Shown: positions 34,684 to 42,707, counted from the first letter of the stretch. The stretch: DNA of 53,610 nucleotides from Selenomonas sp. oral taxon 126 (GCF_001683335.1 NZ_CP016201.1:1265893-1319502); one strand, 5' to 3'. Translations and numbers: made by a program. Notes: generated from the letters alone by a model not told the origin.

Positions 34684-35428
34684 AGGGCGGATCAGCTCGA
34701 CGGAGAGCTTCGGCTCGGTTGACGGCCCCGGCATCCGCTTCATCGTCTTTGTGCAGGGCTGCCGCTATCGCTGTCAGTACTGCCACAACCCCGAGACATG
34801 GGAGCGGGAGGGCGGCTATGAGGCGACGGCAGAGGAGATCTTTCGGCAGGCGTGGCGGTATCGTCCCTACTGGAAGAAGGTCGGCGGCATCACGGTCAGC
34901 GGCGGCGAGCCGCTGCTCCAACTCGAATTCGTGACGGAGCTGTTCCGTCTCGCGAAGGCAAAGGGCGTGAACACCGTCATCGACACGGCGGGCGAGCCGT
35001 TCACCTATGACGAACCGTTTTTTAGCGCGTTCGAGAAACTGCTGCCACTCGTGGATTTGTTCCTGCTCGATCTGAAGCATATCGACCCCGAGCAGCACAG
35101 GCGGCTTGTGGGCGTGTCGAATGAGAGTGCGCTTGCGCTCGCCCGCTTCCTCGCGGAGCGCGGCAAGCGCATGTGGATTCGCCATGTGCTCGTGCCGGGG
35201 TGGACGACGGATGCGGACGACCTCGCGCGGCTGTCGGACTTTATCGCGGGGCTTGGCACGGTCGACCGCGTGGAGGTGCTGCCCTATCATGCGATGGCGC
35301 GGCATAAGTACGAGGAGCTGAACCTGCCGTACCGCCTTGGTGATACACCTGCGCCGACGGCAGAGGAAATCGCGCGCGCGGAGGAGATCCTGCGCGTGGG
35401 AGACTATACGGGGTATTTGAAGAAATAA
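34670..35428 (+). CDS. pflA: Pyruvate formate-lyase activating enzyme (radical SAM)
   Basis: 252 residues; the ATG overlaps the end of pflB by 14 bp. Radical SAM motif C31-R-Y-R-C35-Q-Y-C38 followed by HNPETW, then VSGGEPLLQ near 80 and [13 protein letters not shown] near 125, the normal PflA layout. It uses a 4Fe-4S cluster and SAM to create the glycyl radical on PflB. Overlap ensures co-expression with its substrate. Confidence 0.95.
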   Translation: MPLSKGRISSTESFGSVDGPGIRFIVFVQGCRYRCQYCHNPETWEREGGYEATAEEIFRQAWRYRPYWKKVGGITVSGGEPLLQLEFVTELFRLAKAKGVNTVIDTAGEPFTYDEPFFSAFEKLLPLVDLFLLDLKHIDPEQHRRLVGVSNESALALARFLAERGKRMWIRHVLVPGWTTDADDLARLSDFIAGLGTVDRVEVLPYHAMARHKYEELNLPYRLGDTPAPTAEEIARAEEILRVGDYTGYLKK

Positions 35429-35472
35429 ATAAGGGATGTTGTACGATGCGCTTCGTACAACATCCCTTATTT
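35427..35472. terminator. Bidirectional terminator between pflA and holA
   Basis: A perfect 20-bp stem: bases 35427-35446 (GGGATGTTGTACGA core) pair with 35453-35472, loop TGCGCT, with AAATAA/TTATTT at the base giving U-runs on both strands. The stop codons of both convergent genes lie in it. Confidence 0.9.
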
Positions 35473-36520
35473 ATTTCCTGCACAGCCGAATCACGACATC
35501 CTCGAGCAGTTCGTCGCCCGCCTGTCCCGTTTTCAGCAGATAGTCGGCGTCGGCGAGGGCGAGGACGGCATCCGAGAGCGTTGCCTCGGAGAAGCCCCGC
35601 GCGTGATTGCCGAGTTTCTCCGCGATGAAGGGATGGAGCCCCATGAGCTTGCCGAGTCCCTTCGGCGGCGTGCCGCGCGTGAGGAGGCGCTTTGCCTGCC
35701 AGAGCTGGCGGACGTGGCGCACGAGGAGGGCGAGCAGGACGGTGAAGTGAATCCCGTCCGCACGGCATCGTGCGAGGAGACCCAAGGCGCGCCGCACATC
35801 GCGTGCGCTCACGGCATCCATGAGAGCGAAGACGGACACCTCGGGCATCTCGGAGAATGCCGCGCGCAGATCGTCCTCGGAGAACTGCGCGCTGTCCGTG
35901 TAGAGCATGAGCTTTTCGAGCTGACGGTCGAGGAACTCGAGGGATATCGTGGGCATGATGCCGACGACGTTCAGAAAGAATGCGCGCGCCTTGGGGTGCA
36001 TGGAGCGTCCCAGCTCGCGCAGACGCGCGTTCAGCCAGCCCTCCACATTCCACGCGCGCACGGGCTCGCAGTCGAGGACACGCCCGTATTTTTCGACCGT
36101 CTGATAGAGCTTGCGCCGCTTGTCGGGCTTTGCCGCGAGTGCGAAGATGACGTACGTCGTCGGCGGCAGATCGGCGAGGAGGGGGAGCAGTCGCTCTGCG
36201 CCCGTGTCCTTGGGCGCGGGGGCATCCGCATCCTCCTCGGCTGCCTTTTTCCCCGCGCGAAAGATGGCGGCGTCGCGCACGAGGACGACAATCCGCTCCG
36301 TGAAGAAGGGCGCGGTCTCGAGCGACTCCATCAGCACGTCGACGGGCGGCATCTCCTCGTAGCGGATGAGCGCGTCCGCGCGATCCTCCGCAGCGGGCAG
36401 GAGGCGGCGCAGGATTGCCTCCTCGGCACGCCGCCGATAGTAGCTCTCCTCCCCCGCGAGCAGGAAGATGTGCGGGAGCTCCCCTTTTGCGAGCGATGCC
36501 ATGAAGTCGGCGTAGTTCAT
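35471..36520 (-). CDS. holA: DNA polymerase III subunit delta
   Basis: 349 residues, normal for HolA. N-terminal MNYADFMASLAKGELPHIFLLAGEESYYRRRAEE pattern (clamp-loader domain I), RIVVLVRDAAIF near 77, YVIFALAAKPDKRRKLYQTVEK near 125 and the C-terminal collar region HVRQLWQAKRLL near 270. Delta is the wrench subunit that opens the beta clamp during loading. The ATG overlaps the end of the metallo-hydrolase gene by 4 bp (ATGA). Confidence 0.9.
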   Translation of the reverse strand: MNYADFMASLAKGELPHIFLLAGEESYYRRRAEEAILRRLLPAAEDRADALIRYEEMPPVDVLMESLETAPFFTERIVVLVRDAAIFRAGKKAAEEDADAPAPKDTGAERLLPLLADLPPTTYVIFALAAKPDKRRKLYQTVEKYGRVLDCEPVRAWNVEGWLNARLRELGRSMHPKARAFFLNVVGIMPTISLEFLDRQLEKLMLYTDSAQFSEDDLRAAFSEMPEVSVFALMDAVSARDVRRALGLLARCRADGIHFTVLLALLVRHVRQLWQAKRLLTRGTPPKGLGKLMGLHPFIAEKLGNHARGFSEATLSDAVLALADADYLLKTGQAGDELLEDVVIRLCRK

Positions 36521-37143
36521 GCGCGGTAACGCTCCATCTCCGCACCGACGGTCGTCTCCTCCGTGTGCCCCGAGTAGAGGACAGTTTCGGGCGGCAGGCT
36601 GAATACCTCGCGCACAATGCTGTCCCAGAGCGTGCGCTCATCGCCGCCGGGGAAGTCTGTGCGCCCGACGCTCGCGAAAAAGATGGTATCGCCGACGAAC
36701 GCCACGCCGTCACGTGCGCTGTAGAAAATGCAGGAGTCCGTCGTATGTCCCGGCGTATAGCGCACCTCGAGCGACATCTCGGGATTTGCCGCAAGCGTGA
36801 TGATCTCACGGTCTGCAAACGTCGTGACATCCGTGAGGCGGATTGCGCCGCCGCTCCAGAGCGAGAGGTTCCAGTTCGGGTCGCTGTAGTAGCGCGGGCT
36901 GTCCTCGGCGGCGTAGATGGGCGCGCCCGCGCGCAGGGAGAACTCCTCCGCGCCGCCGATGTGGTCGAAATGGCAGTGCGTGAGGAGCAGGCGCTCGATC
37001 GTCCAGCCCTTTGTCTCCGCGTGCGCGGCGAGGTAGTCGCCGTCCGCGCCCGCGTCGATGAGGAAGCCGTGCTGCGTCGCGTCGTCAATGTAGAAGAAGG
37101 CGTTTGTCGGGATCATGTCGCCGACGGTGAGACATTCGATCAT
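36517..37143 (-). CDS. Metallo-beta-lactamase fold hydrolase (glyoxalase II-like)
   Basis: 208 residues; TAGGAGAA precedes the ATG. Zinc motif T-H56-C-H58-F-D60-H61-I-G-G, second-site His in TPGHTTDSC near 131, FVGDTIF Asp near 150 and the final SGHTEETT His near 193. This compact layout fits the hydroxyacylglutathione-hydrolase-like group of Firmicutes, which may act on thioesters such as those formed from methylglyoxal; the substrate is not established. Coupled to holA by a 4-bp overlap. A fold-back element lies 20 bp upstream of the start. Confidence 0.87.
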   Translation of the reverse strand: MIECLTVGDMIPTNAFFYIDDATQHGFLIDAGADGDYLAAHAETKGWTIERLLLTHCHFDHIGGAEEFSLRAGAPIYAAEDSPRYYSDPNWNLSLWSGGAIRLTDVTTFADREIITLAANPEMSLEVRYTPGHTTDSCIFYSARDGVAFVGDTIFFASVGRTDFPGGDERTLWDSIVREVFSLPPETVLYSGHTEETTVGAEMERYRA

Positions 37144-37162
37144 GTGGATTCTCCTATCTTAA

Positions 37163-37324
37163 GGAAGCACTGACAAATTCAGCACCGCCGTCTTAGCACA
37201 TCTTTTTCGCCCTGTCTGTGTCGACAAATCTTCCACATAGCGGACAGCTATGCGTCCGGTTTGTCTCCTTGACAGGACAAAAAATCTGCACCAATACGAC
37301 GGACTTCATTTTATCAGCGATTCC
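37163..37324 (+). mobile_element. 162-bp fold-back element, copy E
   Basis: Starts GGAAGCACTGACAAATTC and ends TTATCAGCGATTCC. Flanks TTAA (37159-37162) and TTTA (37325-37328) are a near-duplication. Hairpin arms GACAAA/TTTGTC and CCTGTC/GACAGG show paired differences from copies A-C. It provides the last six codons' region and stop of the gene at 37306-37974. Confidence 0.86.
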
Positions 37325-37974
37325 TTTATCGGAAAGAGCAGTTGGAGGATGTGAACACCTGTCTTGCCACACGCGTCAATGCCGTCACGGCAGTATTTGC
37401 ACGAGCAGACGGCCTTCTCCGTCGGCAGCTTCTGTGCGTGCCGCTGGAAGTAGGCGTGCTGTTCCTCCTCCGTCATGGGGGTGAACATGGGGGAATTGCC
37501 GTTTTCGTAGCGGCGCGGGATGAGTTTCGCGTTGCCGGGAAAGCAGGGTGCGAGCAGTGCAGGCCCGTGAAAACGGGTCTTGTCAAAGTTCTCCTCCTGT
37601 TCGACGATGGTCACGTTCATCTTGCGCAGGAGGGAGCGAATCGCCTCCTGCATCCCGCGCCGCTCCACCGCCGCCCAGCAGTCCTGCACAGTCATGCGCT
37701 CGCCGCCATAGTCTGGGAAGGGGAAATCCGCATCCCGATCAATCAGCTCCCAGACATAGGTGAATGCACCCGCCTTGGAACTCTCCTCGACGATATTGGC
37801 GCAGTTGTTGCATAGCACGATTGCGTGATCTTCCGGTGTCAGTTTGGGGTGATGCGGGCGGCAGCAGCCTGCCGTCTGTACCCCGTGCCGTTCCTCGAGG
37901 TAGCGGCGCACGGCTGCACTCTCGGCAGGGAAGTCCGCCTGAATTTTGCAGCTTGGATAAAAGATAATTGCCAT
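37306..37974 (-). CDS. Cysteine-rich CCG-domain protein (HdrB-like)
   Basis: 222 residues; TAGGAGAGA precedes the ATG. Two cysteine-rich halves: FYPSC near residue 9 with GCCRPHHP near 36-43 and VLCNNCANIVEES near 53, then LLAPCFPGN near 141 with AVCSCKYCRDGIDACG near 190. The CCG/heterodisulfide-reductase-B-like pattern suggests iron-sulfur or zinc binding and a thiol-redox role. No HdrA/HdrC partner is adjacent, so the function is unassigned. The C-terminal KESLIK and stop come from the fold-back element, indicating that the original tail was replaced. Confidence 0.65.
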   Translation of the reverse strand: MAIIFYPSCKIQADFPAESAAVRRYLEERHGVQTAGCCRPHHPKLTPEDHAIVLCNNCANIVEESSKAGAFTYVWELIDRDADFPFPDYGGERMTVQDCWAAVERRGMQEAIRSLLRKMNVTIVEQEENFDKTRFHGPALLAPCFPGNAKLIPRRYENGNSPMFTPMTEEEQHAYFQRHAQKLPTEKAVCSCKYCRDGIDACGKTGVHILQLLFPIKESLIK

Positions 37975-38007
37975 AGATGTTCTCTCCTAAATATACACAG
38001 TTTTGAC

Positions 38008-38493
38008 TCATCTGCCGCTGCTCCACTCGTAGGCGCGGCGCGGATCTCCGCTGGCGAGATAGATGATGCCGCAGTAGATAAAGCCACTCTTTTGCAGACA
38101 GTTCTGCATGGGGATGTTGTCCGCGTGGGTGTCGGCGCGCAGGTGCTCATGCTGCGCACGTGCGAAGGCGAGTATGGCGCGGAATGTACCGCGTTCCGTT
38201 CCGTCGCTGCCCGCACGGTGAATCGTGGCATAGGGGGAGTCGTCGCGCCATGCCCCCTCGATGTGTGCATACGTCGGATCGTCGCCCGGAATGAGGGCAA
38301 AGACGGCGGCGAGATGCTCCTCATTTTCCAGCACCCAGCTAATTCCGCGTGCAATATCACTGCGAACAATTTCCTCGGATGGATAGCCGTTCGTCCATTG
38401 TGCGTGATTGCCGGAGGCGCGCATAAAGGCGCGCGCCGCTGCGTAGACGCGCAGGATGTCCGCTACATCGCGCTCCTCTGCTCTTCGTATCAT
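38008..38493 (-). CDS. GNAT-family N-acetyltransferase
   Basis: 161 residues; AGGAGGAATG precedes the ATG. Starts IRRAEERDVADILRVY, has a central strand HLAAVFALIPGDDPTY, and an acetyl-CoA-region helix ending in NIPMQNCLQKSGFIYCGIIYL, the usual last motif of GNATs. The pyrophosphate-binding QxxGxG/A is weak. Substrate unknown. It lies 33 bp upstream of the CCG-domain gene on the same strand. Confidence 0.8.
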   Translation of the reverse strand: MIRRAEERDVADILRVYAAARAFMRASGNHAQWTNGYPSEEIVRSDIARGISWVLENEEHLAAVFALIPGDDPTYAHIEGAWRDDSPYATIHRAGSDGTERGTFRAILAFARAQHEHLRADTHADNIPMQNCLQKSGFIYCGIIYLASGDPRRAYEWSSGR

Positions 38494-38507
38494 AACATTC
38501 CTCCTCT

Positions 38508-38554
38508 GGAATCCCTGATAAATTCAGCCCGATCACCTTGACGCATCTTTTTTG
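38508..38554 (+). repeat. Fold-back element, 5' fragment (copy G)
   Basis: GGAATCCCTGATAAATTCAG and ACGCATCTTTTTTGC match the left 47 bases of copies A-C; the rest is missing. It lies 14 bp upstream of the acetyltransferase start codon, on its promoter side. Confidence 0.7.
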
Positions 38555-38593
38555 CTCATTTTACACGATTTGCAGATATTTTGAAAGAAGCGT

Positions 38594-38622
38594 TTGCGGC
38601 AAAGGTCAAATAATGCTATACT
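38594..38622 (+). promoter_or_regulatory. Promoter of the EamA-family gene
   Basis: TTGCGG (38594-38599), a 17-bp spacer and TATACT (38617-38622), about 30 bases before the start codon. Confidence 0.65.
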
Positions 38623-38651
38623 AAACGCGCTTTTTTGAGAGGGGGGTCTGC

Positions 38652-39083
38652 ATGAGTACATGGCTGATCTATGCGCTGCTCTCGGCGCTGTGCGCTGCGT
38701 TTGTGTCCATCTTCGGCAAGGTGGGTGTTGCGGGGCTCGACAGCAGCGCCGCAACGGCGGTGCGTGCCGTCATCATGGCGGTGTTCCTCGTCGGTGTCGT
38801 CATCGCGGAGGGGCACACTGCCGATCTGCCGCAGGTGTTCGCGGACAAGAAGGCGCTGCTCTTCGTTGCACTCAGCGGCATCGCGGGCGCGCTCTCGTGG
38901 CTCTTTTACTTCATGGCACTCAAGGACGGCGCGGTGACGCAGGTGGCTCCGATCGACAAGCTGAGCGTCGTCTTTGCCGTCCTCATCGCAATCCTCATCT
39001 TCGGCGAGCGCGTGAGCTTCATGCACGGTGTCGCGATCGCAATGATTGCGATGGGTGGGTTGATTTTGGCAATATTTCCCTAA
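38652..39083 (+). CDS. EamA/DMT-family transporter, single-domain
   Basis: 143 residues, five hydrophobic helices: one EamA repeat instead of the usual two, so it probably works as a dimer like small multidrug-resistance proteins. Family blocks: STWLIYALLSALCAAFVSIFGKVG, FVALSGIAGALSWLFYFMALKDG and the signature VAPIDKLSVVFAVLIAILIFGER. A GAGAGGGGGG lies before the ATG. Export or uptake of a small metabolite; substrate unknown. Followed after 15 bp by a DUF819 gene. Confidence 0.88.
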   Translation: MSTWLIYALLSALCAAFVSIFGKVGVAGLDSSAATAVRAVIMAVFLVGVVIAEGHTADLPQVFADKKALLFVALSGIAGALSWLFYFMALKDGAVTQVAPIDKLSVVFAVLIAILIFGERVSFMHGVAIAMIAMGGLILAIFP

Positions 39084-39098
39084 AGGATAGGAGTTCAT

Positions 39099-40313
39099 AT
39101 GGATTCATTGATTCATTCGGATAACACATGGGCGCTCATGTCCGTTATGATGGCGGCGGTCGCCGCCTCCATCTATCTCGAGCAGCGCTATCGCTGGGCG
39201 TCGCGCGTCACAGGGGCGGTCATCGCGATCGTGATCGCACTGATCCTCGTCAATACGGGTGTCATTCCGTCCTCTGCGCCGCTCTACGACGATGTTGTCT
39301 GGGGCTATATTGTTCCCGCAGCGATTCCGCTGCTGCTGTTTCAGACCAATATCCGCAAGATCTGGCGTGAGACGGGACAGCTGCTGGCCATCTTCATCAT
39401 CGGCTCATTCGGGACAATCGCAGGGGCGGTGATCGGCTGTGCGCTTCTCCAGAACTCGATTGAGGGGCTGCCCAAGGTGGCGGCGATGATGACCGGCTCC
39501 TACATCGGCGGTAGCGTCAACTTTGCAGCGCTCGCGGATGCGTTCAAGGTGAGCGGGACACTCCTCTCCTCGGCCATTGTCGCCGATAATCTCAACATGG
39601 CGATCTACTTTCTCATCCTGCTCGGGGTGGCGGGCAACGCCTTCGTTCGGCGGTTCTACGAGCATCCCCTCATCGACGAGGTGGAGGAAAAGGGCGTGTC
39701 GGAGGAGGGCAAGACGCTCGCGGCGGCGTACTGGGGGCGTAAGGATGTGTCTCTCCGCGACATCGCCATGTGCCTTACCTATACCGTCATCGTCGTGACG
39801 GTCTCCAAGGCAATCGGCGGGGTGTTTGTGACCCTCGTCCCGCCGGATGGCGGCTGGTTGGCAAAGATGTGCAGCGCCTTCCTCGGCAGTCAATACGTCT
39901 GGCTCACAGTGCTCTCGGTAGGATTTGCCAGCTTCTTTGAAAAACAGGCGAGCTCCATGCACGGTGCACAGGAGATCGGGACACTGTTCATCTATATGTT
40001 CTTCTTCATCATCGGCGTTCCTGCGTCCATCATGGAGATTCTGATGAATGCGCCCCTGCTTCTCGTATTCTGCCTCATCATGGTGGCTGTGAATATGCTC
40101 TTCTGCCTCGTTGGGGGCAAGATTCTGAACTTCCCGCTCGAGGACATTCTCATCGCCTCGAATGCGAATATCGGCGGGCCGACGACGGCGGCGGGCATGG
40201 CGATCTCGCAGGGCTGGACACGCCTCGTGGGACCTGCGATGCTGGTCGGCACGTTCGGCTACGCCATCGGGACGTACATCGGCATCATTGTGGGAAGTAT
40301 GCTCGGAGCATAA
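39099..40313 (+). CDS. DUF819 family membrane protein
   Basis: 404 residues with about ten membrane helices; AAAGGATAGGAG precedes the ATG. Typical DUF819 blocks: LMSVMMAAVAASIYLEQRYRWAS, AAIPLLLFQTNIRKIWRETG, MMTGSYIGGSVNFAALADAF and NANIGGPTTAAGMAISQGW. These resemble duplicated GS-rich segments of carboxylate or amino-acid transporters, so a transport function is likely, but no substrate is known for the family. Probably co-transcribed with the EamA gene and ended by a shared terminator. Confidence 0.87.
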   Translation: MDSLIHSDNTWALMSVMMAAVAASIYLEQRYRWASRVTGAVIAIVIALILVNTGVIPSSAPLYDDVVWGYIVPAAIPLLLFQTNIRKIWRETGQLLAIFIIGSFGTIAGAVIGCALLQNSIEGLPKVAAMMTGSYIGGSVNFAALADAFKVSGTLLSSAIVADNLNMAIYFLILLGVAGNAFVRRFYEHPLIDEVEEKGVSEEGKTLAAAYWGRKDVSLRDIAMCLTYTVIVVTVSKAIGGVFVTLVPPDGGWLAKMCSAFLGSQYVWLTVLSVGFASFFEKQASSMHGAQEIGTLFIYMFFFIIGVPASIMEILMNAPLLLVFCLIMVAVNMLFCLVGGKILNFPLEDILIASNANIGGPTTAAGMAISQGWTRLVGPAMLVGTFGYAIGTYIGIIVGSMLGA

Positions 40314-40329
40314 ATAACATAGCTATAAA

Positions 40330-40363
40330 AACAGGGAATCGGCATGAAAACCGATTCCCTGTT
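40330..40363. terminator. Bidirectional terminator between the DUF819 gene and nrdG
   Basis: AACAGGGAATCGG (40330-40342) pairs with CCGATTCCCTGTT (40351-40363). The flanks are TAAAA on the left and ATT on the right. Confidence 0.75.
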
Positions 40364-40889
40364 ATTCGTCTGCGTATAAAAGTGTGAGCGTACCTGTCGC
40401 GCGCGTTGCGGCGAGGTCGATGACACGCTGGTTGCGCGAGCCGCGAAAGTGCAGTGTGAGATCGCGCTCCTCCTCGCGGTAGTCGCCGTCGACGAGTACG
40501 TCGAGCTCGTCGAGCAGGGCATCCACGGCGGGACTCTTCTGCGCACGCAGCTCCTCGAGGGTGTAGCCCGTGTAGCTCCATACGTCCAGTCCCCGCGCAT
40601 GCGCTCCGCGTGCGAGTGGGAGCAGGGCGGCGGGCTGCAAGAAGGGCTCACCGCCGCTGAGGGTGAGCCCTGTGAGGAGTGGATTCTCGTCAAGCTGTGC
40701 GAGCACTGCGCCGACGGTCGTCATGCGTCCGCCCGTGCGCGGCTGCGTGTCCGGATTGTGACAGCCCGGACAGCGGCGCGGACAGCCCTGCGTGAATACC
40801 GTGAGCCGTATGCCCTCGCCGTCGACGATGGAGTCGCGTGCAATCCCCGAGATGTGGATCTCAGTGGAGTCCGTGCTTGACACGCTCAT
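40362..40889 (-). CDS. nrdG: Anaerobic ribonucleoside-triphosphate reductase activating protein
   Basis: 175 residues from ATG at 40887-40889; AGGAG in the end of the upstream gene serves it. Radical SAM motif C36-P-R-R-C40-P-G-C43 followed by HNPDTQ, and LTLSGGEPFLQP near 72, as in NrdG. It generates the glycyl radical on class III ribonucleotide reductase. The start overlaps the upstream NrdD-like gene by 29 bp, so they are translationally coupled. The main catalytic NrdD chain is not in this window. Confidence 0.93.
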   Translation of the reverse strand: MSVSSTDSTEIHISGIARDSIVDGEGIRLTVFTQGCPRRCPGCHNPDTQPRTGGRMTTVGAVLAQLDENPLLTGLTLSGGEPFLQPAALLPLARGAHARGLDVWSYTGYTLEELRAQKSPAVDALLDELDVLVDGDYREEERDLTLHFRGSRNQRVIDLAATRATGTLTLLYADE

Positions 40890-41145
40890 GCTCCTCGGCC
40901 TGCTTTGCATTGTTCCAGCGATCCGTGGTGCCGACGAGGTAGCCCGTGATGCGGCGCACGCGCTCGAACTTCGGTTGGCGCATCTCGTAGCCGAGGGTGA
41001 CACGACCGTCGTCGGTTCCCGTGATGGAGAGGCGATCCAGCTTCTCGTGGGTCTGACCCTCGATGTATGCAATGTAGTTCTCAACCTCGTGCGGGGTGAT
41101 GTCCGAGAGGCCGTTTACCGTGACGTTGATATCGTTGACAATCAT
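40861..41145 (-). CDS. Stand-alone NrdD-like glycyl-radical domain protein
   Basis: 94 residues from ATG at 41143-41145 (AAGGAGA upstream). The C-terminal half reads RVRRITGYLVGTTDRWNNAK, then AEEHERVKH, which resembles the last 40 residues of anaerobic ribonucleotide reductase, where the radical Gly sits in an RxxGYL context. The N-terminal half (MIVNDINVTVNGLSDITPHE) is not from the NrdD barrel. It is far too short to be a complete NrdD (about 700 residues). It may be a split radical-bearing subunit, a spare radical domain like GrcA, or a regulatory remnant. Overlap with nrdG and NrdR-like boxes upstream tie it to ribonucleotide reduction. Confidence 0.65.
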   Translation of the reverse strand: MIVNDINVTVNGLSDITPHEVENYIAYIEGQTHEKLDRLSITGTDDGRVTLGYEMRQPKFERVRRITGYLVGTTDRWNNAKQAEEHERVKHGLH

Positions 41146-41218
41146 GCTGCATTCTCCTTTTTTCGCGCGCGCTGACGGCGCGTTTTCTTCCATGGCGGTT
41201 CACCGCCGTTTCGTGAGG

Positions 41219-41266
41219 ATTATACAACATCTAGTGGGTACTCGTCAATAGTAAATCTATATCTAG
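41219..41266 (-). promoter_or_regulatory. nrd promoter with two NrdR-like boxes
   Basis: On the minus strand TTGACG (41243-41248), an 18-bp spacer and TATAAT (41219-41224). Two near-consensus NrdR boxes read CTAGATATAG (41257-41266) and CTAGATGTTG (41225-41234), 32 bp apart, the usual three-turn spacing. One lies upstream of the -35 and the other fills the spacer, as expected for repression by NrdR. Confidence 0.7.
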
Positions 41267-41282
41267 TTGTTTGTGCACAGAC

Positions 41283-41416
41283 TTATCAACAGGGATTTTT
41301 CGGAAATCGGGGCGGTTTTTGGGGAAAATGCAGATGGCAAAAGGCGCGGTGGGCACGATGCGTAGAAAAAGTTATCCACAGTTTCCCTAGGGAGAATCTG
41401 TGGATGATGTGGATAA
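41283..41416. promoter_or_regulatory. Cluster of DnaA boxes
   Basis: Perfect TTATCCACA at 41372-41380 and its complement TGTGGATAA at 41408-41416; one-mismatch boxes TTATCAACA at 41283-41291 and TGTGGATGA at 41399-41407. Weaker ones are at 41421 and 41446. They lie between the nrd promoter and the end of the MscS gene. Probably DnaA-linked control of nrd; an origin is less likely because no dnaA/dnaN or clear unwinding element is here. Confidence 0.6.
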
Positions 41417-41426
41417 TATATGTGGT

Positions 41427-42518
41427 TTAGTTGGTCTTGTTTTTCTGTGGATCGCTGTCTGCCGCCTCATCCTGCTCCTGAATGATGGTCTGGATGGGAT
41501 AGGGGATGTCGATGCCCTCCGCGCGGTAGCGGTCGGTGAGTGCCTTGATGAACTCGTGCTTGATGATGCCCTGATGGTCGAACATGCTCGACGGCAGGAT
41601 CACATTGAAGTTGATGGAGGACGCACCGAAGTCTGTATAGAGGACAAGCGGATTCGCGGTCAGATTGTTATCCACACGCGCGAGGACTTCCTTCGCCGTC
41701 TCGATGGTGACGCGCTCGACCATGGCGAGGTCGCTGTCATACGCGACGCCGACGGGGACGCTGACGTTGATGTTCAGTGTAGGCAGGCTGTAATTCGTGA
41801 TGTTCGCACCCGCGATGGTCTTGTTCGGAATGACGATGGTGTTACTCGCGCCGATGGGGATGATGGTGGTGAAGCGCCATGTGATGTCCGTGACGCGGCC
41901 CTCCTCGCCCGAGCCGAGTTTGATGTAGTCGCCGATGCGTAGCTGCTTGGAGAGGATGAGGTGGAGACCGGAGAAGATATTGGCAAGCATCTCCTGCAGG
42001 GCAAGGGCGACCGCCATGCCGCCGACGCCCGCCGCCGTCAGGATCGGCGCGATGGAGATGCCGTAGTACTGGAGGATGACGAGCAGCCCCATGGCGTAGA
42101 TGACCCCGATGAGGATGCTGTTGAGCAGCGTTGTCTTGGGCAGGTTTCTACCCGAGCGTTCGAAGTACATGGTGACAACACCGTCGACGGTACGCGCCAG
42201 GACGCGCGTGATGGAGAAGACATTGCTGGTAAAGAGAATATATGAGAGCAGCTTTGTGAGCGTTGGCGAGATCTCCACGGCATCGATCGCCCAGTAGAGA
42301 CCGATGATGAAGCTGAAGAAGATCGGTACGCCGTGCATGGAGCGGACGAAGACGCATTTCCACGTGCTCTCCTCCACGTCGAGATGGTGATTGATGTAGC
42401 GGCGGATGAGGCGGTCGGCGATGATGCCGACGGTGAGTGCTGCGACGACAATGCCGACGGGGACGATCAGAAGCTCGACGAGGGTGTCGAGGTTGAATGT
42501 ATGCGAGAATATGGTCAA
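41427..42518 (-). CDS. MscS-family mechanosensitive ion channel
   Basis: 363 residues; AAAGGAG precedes the ATG. Four or so membrane helices at about 10-30, 62-82, 88-108 and 133-155, then the pore helix TM3 with the classic glycine/alanine pattern AAGVGGMAVALALQEMLANIFSG near 165, followed by the cytoplasmic beta domain (GDYIKLGSGEEGRVTDITWRFTTI) and C-terminal cage. It releases solutes on hypo-osmotic shock. A fold-back element lies between it and the chemotaxis genes. Confidence 0.93.
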   Translation of the reverse strand: MTIFSHTFNLDTLVELLIVPVGIVVAALTVGIIADRLIRRYINHHLDVEESTWKCVFVRSMHGVPIFFSFIIGLYWAIDAVEISPTLTKLLSYILFTSNVFSITRVLARTVDGVVTMYFERSGRNLPKTTLLNSILIGVIYAMGLLVILQYYGISIAPILTAAGVGGMAVALALQEMLANIFSGLHLILSKQLRIGDYIKLGSGEEGRVTDITWRFTTIIPIGASNTIVIPNKTIAGANITNYSLPTLNINVSVPVGVAYDSDLAMVERVTIETAKEVLARVDNNLTANPLVLYTDFGASSINFNVILPSSMFDHQGIIKHEFIKALTDRYRAEGIDIPYPIQTIIQEQDEAADSDPQKNKTN

Positions 42519-42541
42519 GGAATGCTCCTTTCAAAAATGAA

Positions 42542-42702
42542 GGAATCACTGATAAAATGAAGTTCTCTGGATTGGCAGTAGATTTTTTGTCCTGCCGAGG
42601 AAACAAACCGGACGCAGAGTGGTGCTCTGTGGAGGATTTGTTGATGATGGCAGGGCGAAAAAGATGCGTCAAGACAGCGGGACTGAATTTATCAGTGCTT
42701 CC
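42542..42702 (-). mobile_element. 161-bp fold-back element, copy F
   Basis: Inverted orientation. Flanks TGAA (42538-42541) and TAAA (42703-42706) are a near-duplication. Apical stem CAGAG/CTCTG where the other copies have CATAG/CTATG, and arms AACAAA/TTTGTT and CCTGCC/GGCAGG: further paired changes. Confidence 0.86.
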
Positions 42703-42707
42703 TAAAT

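Noticed and set aside
33151-34743. A 530-residue minus-strand frame
   Set aside because: Antisense shadow of pflB, which is unmistakable on the plus strand.
35241-37088. A 615-residue minus-strand frame, 74 residues longer than any real gene nearby on that strand would allow
   Set aside because: Runs out of phase through holA and the metallo-hydrolase and across a strong terminator; low-complexity Arg/Ser/Ala composition.
41283-41454. Chromosomal replication origin
   Set aside because: DnaA boxes are present, but there is no dnaA/dnaN/rpmH neighbourhood and no obvious AT-rich unwinding repeats; kept only as a DnaA-box cluster.
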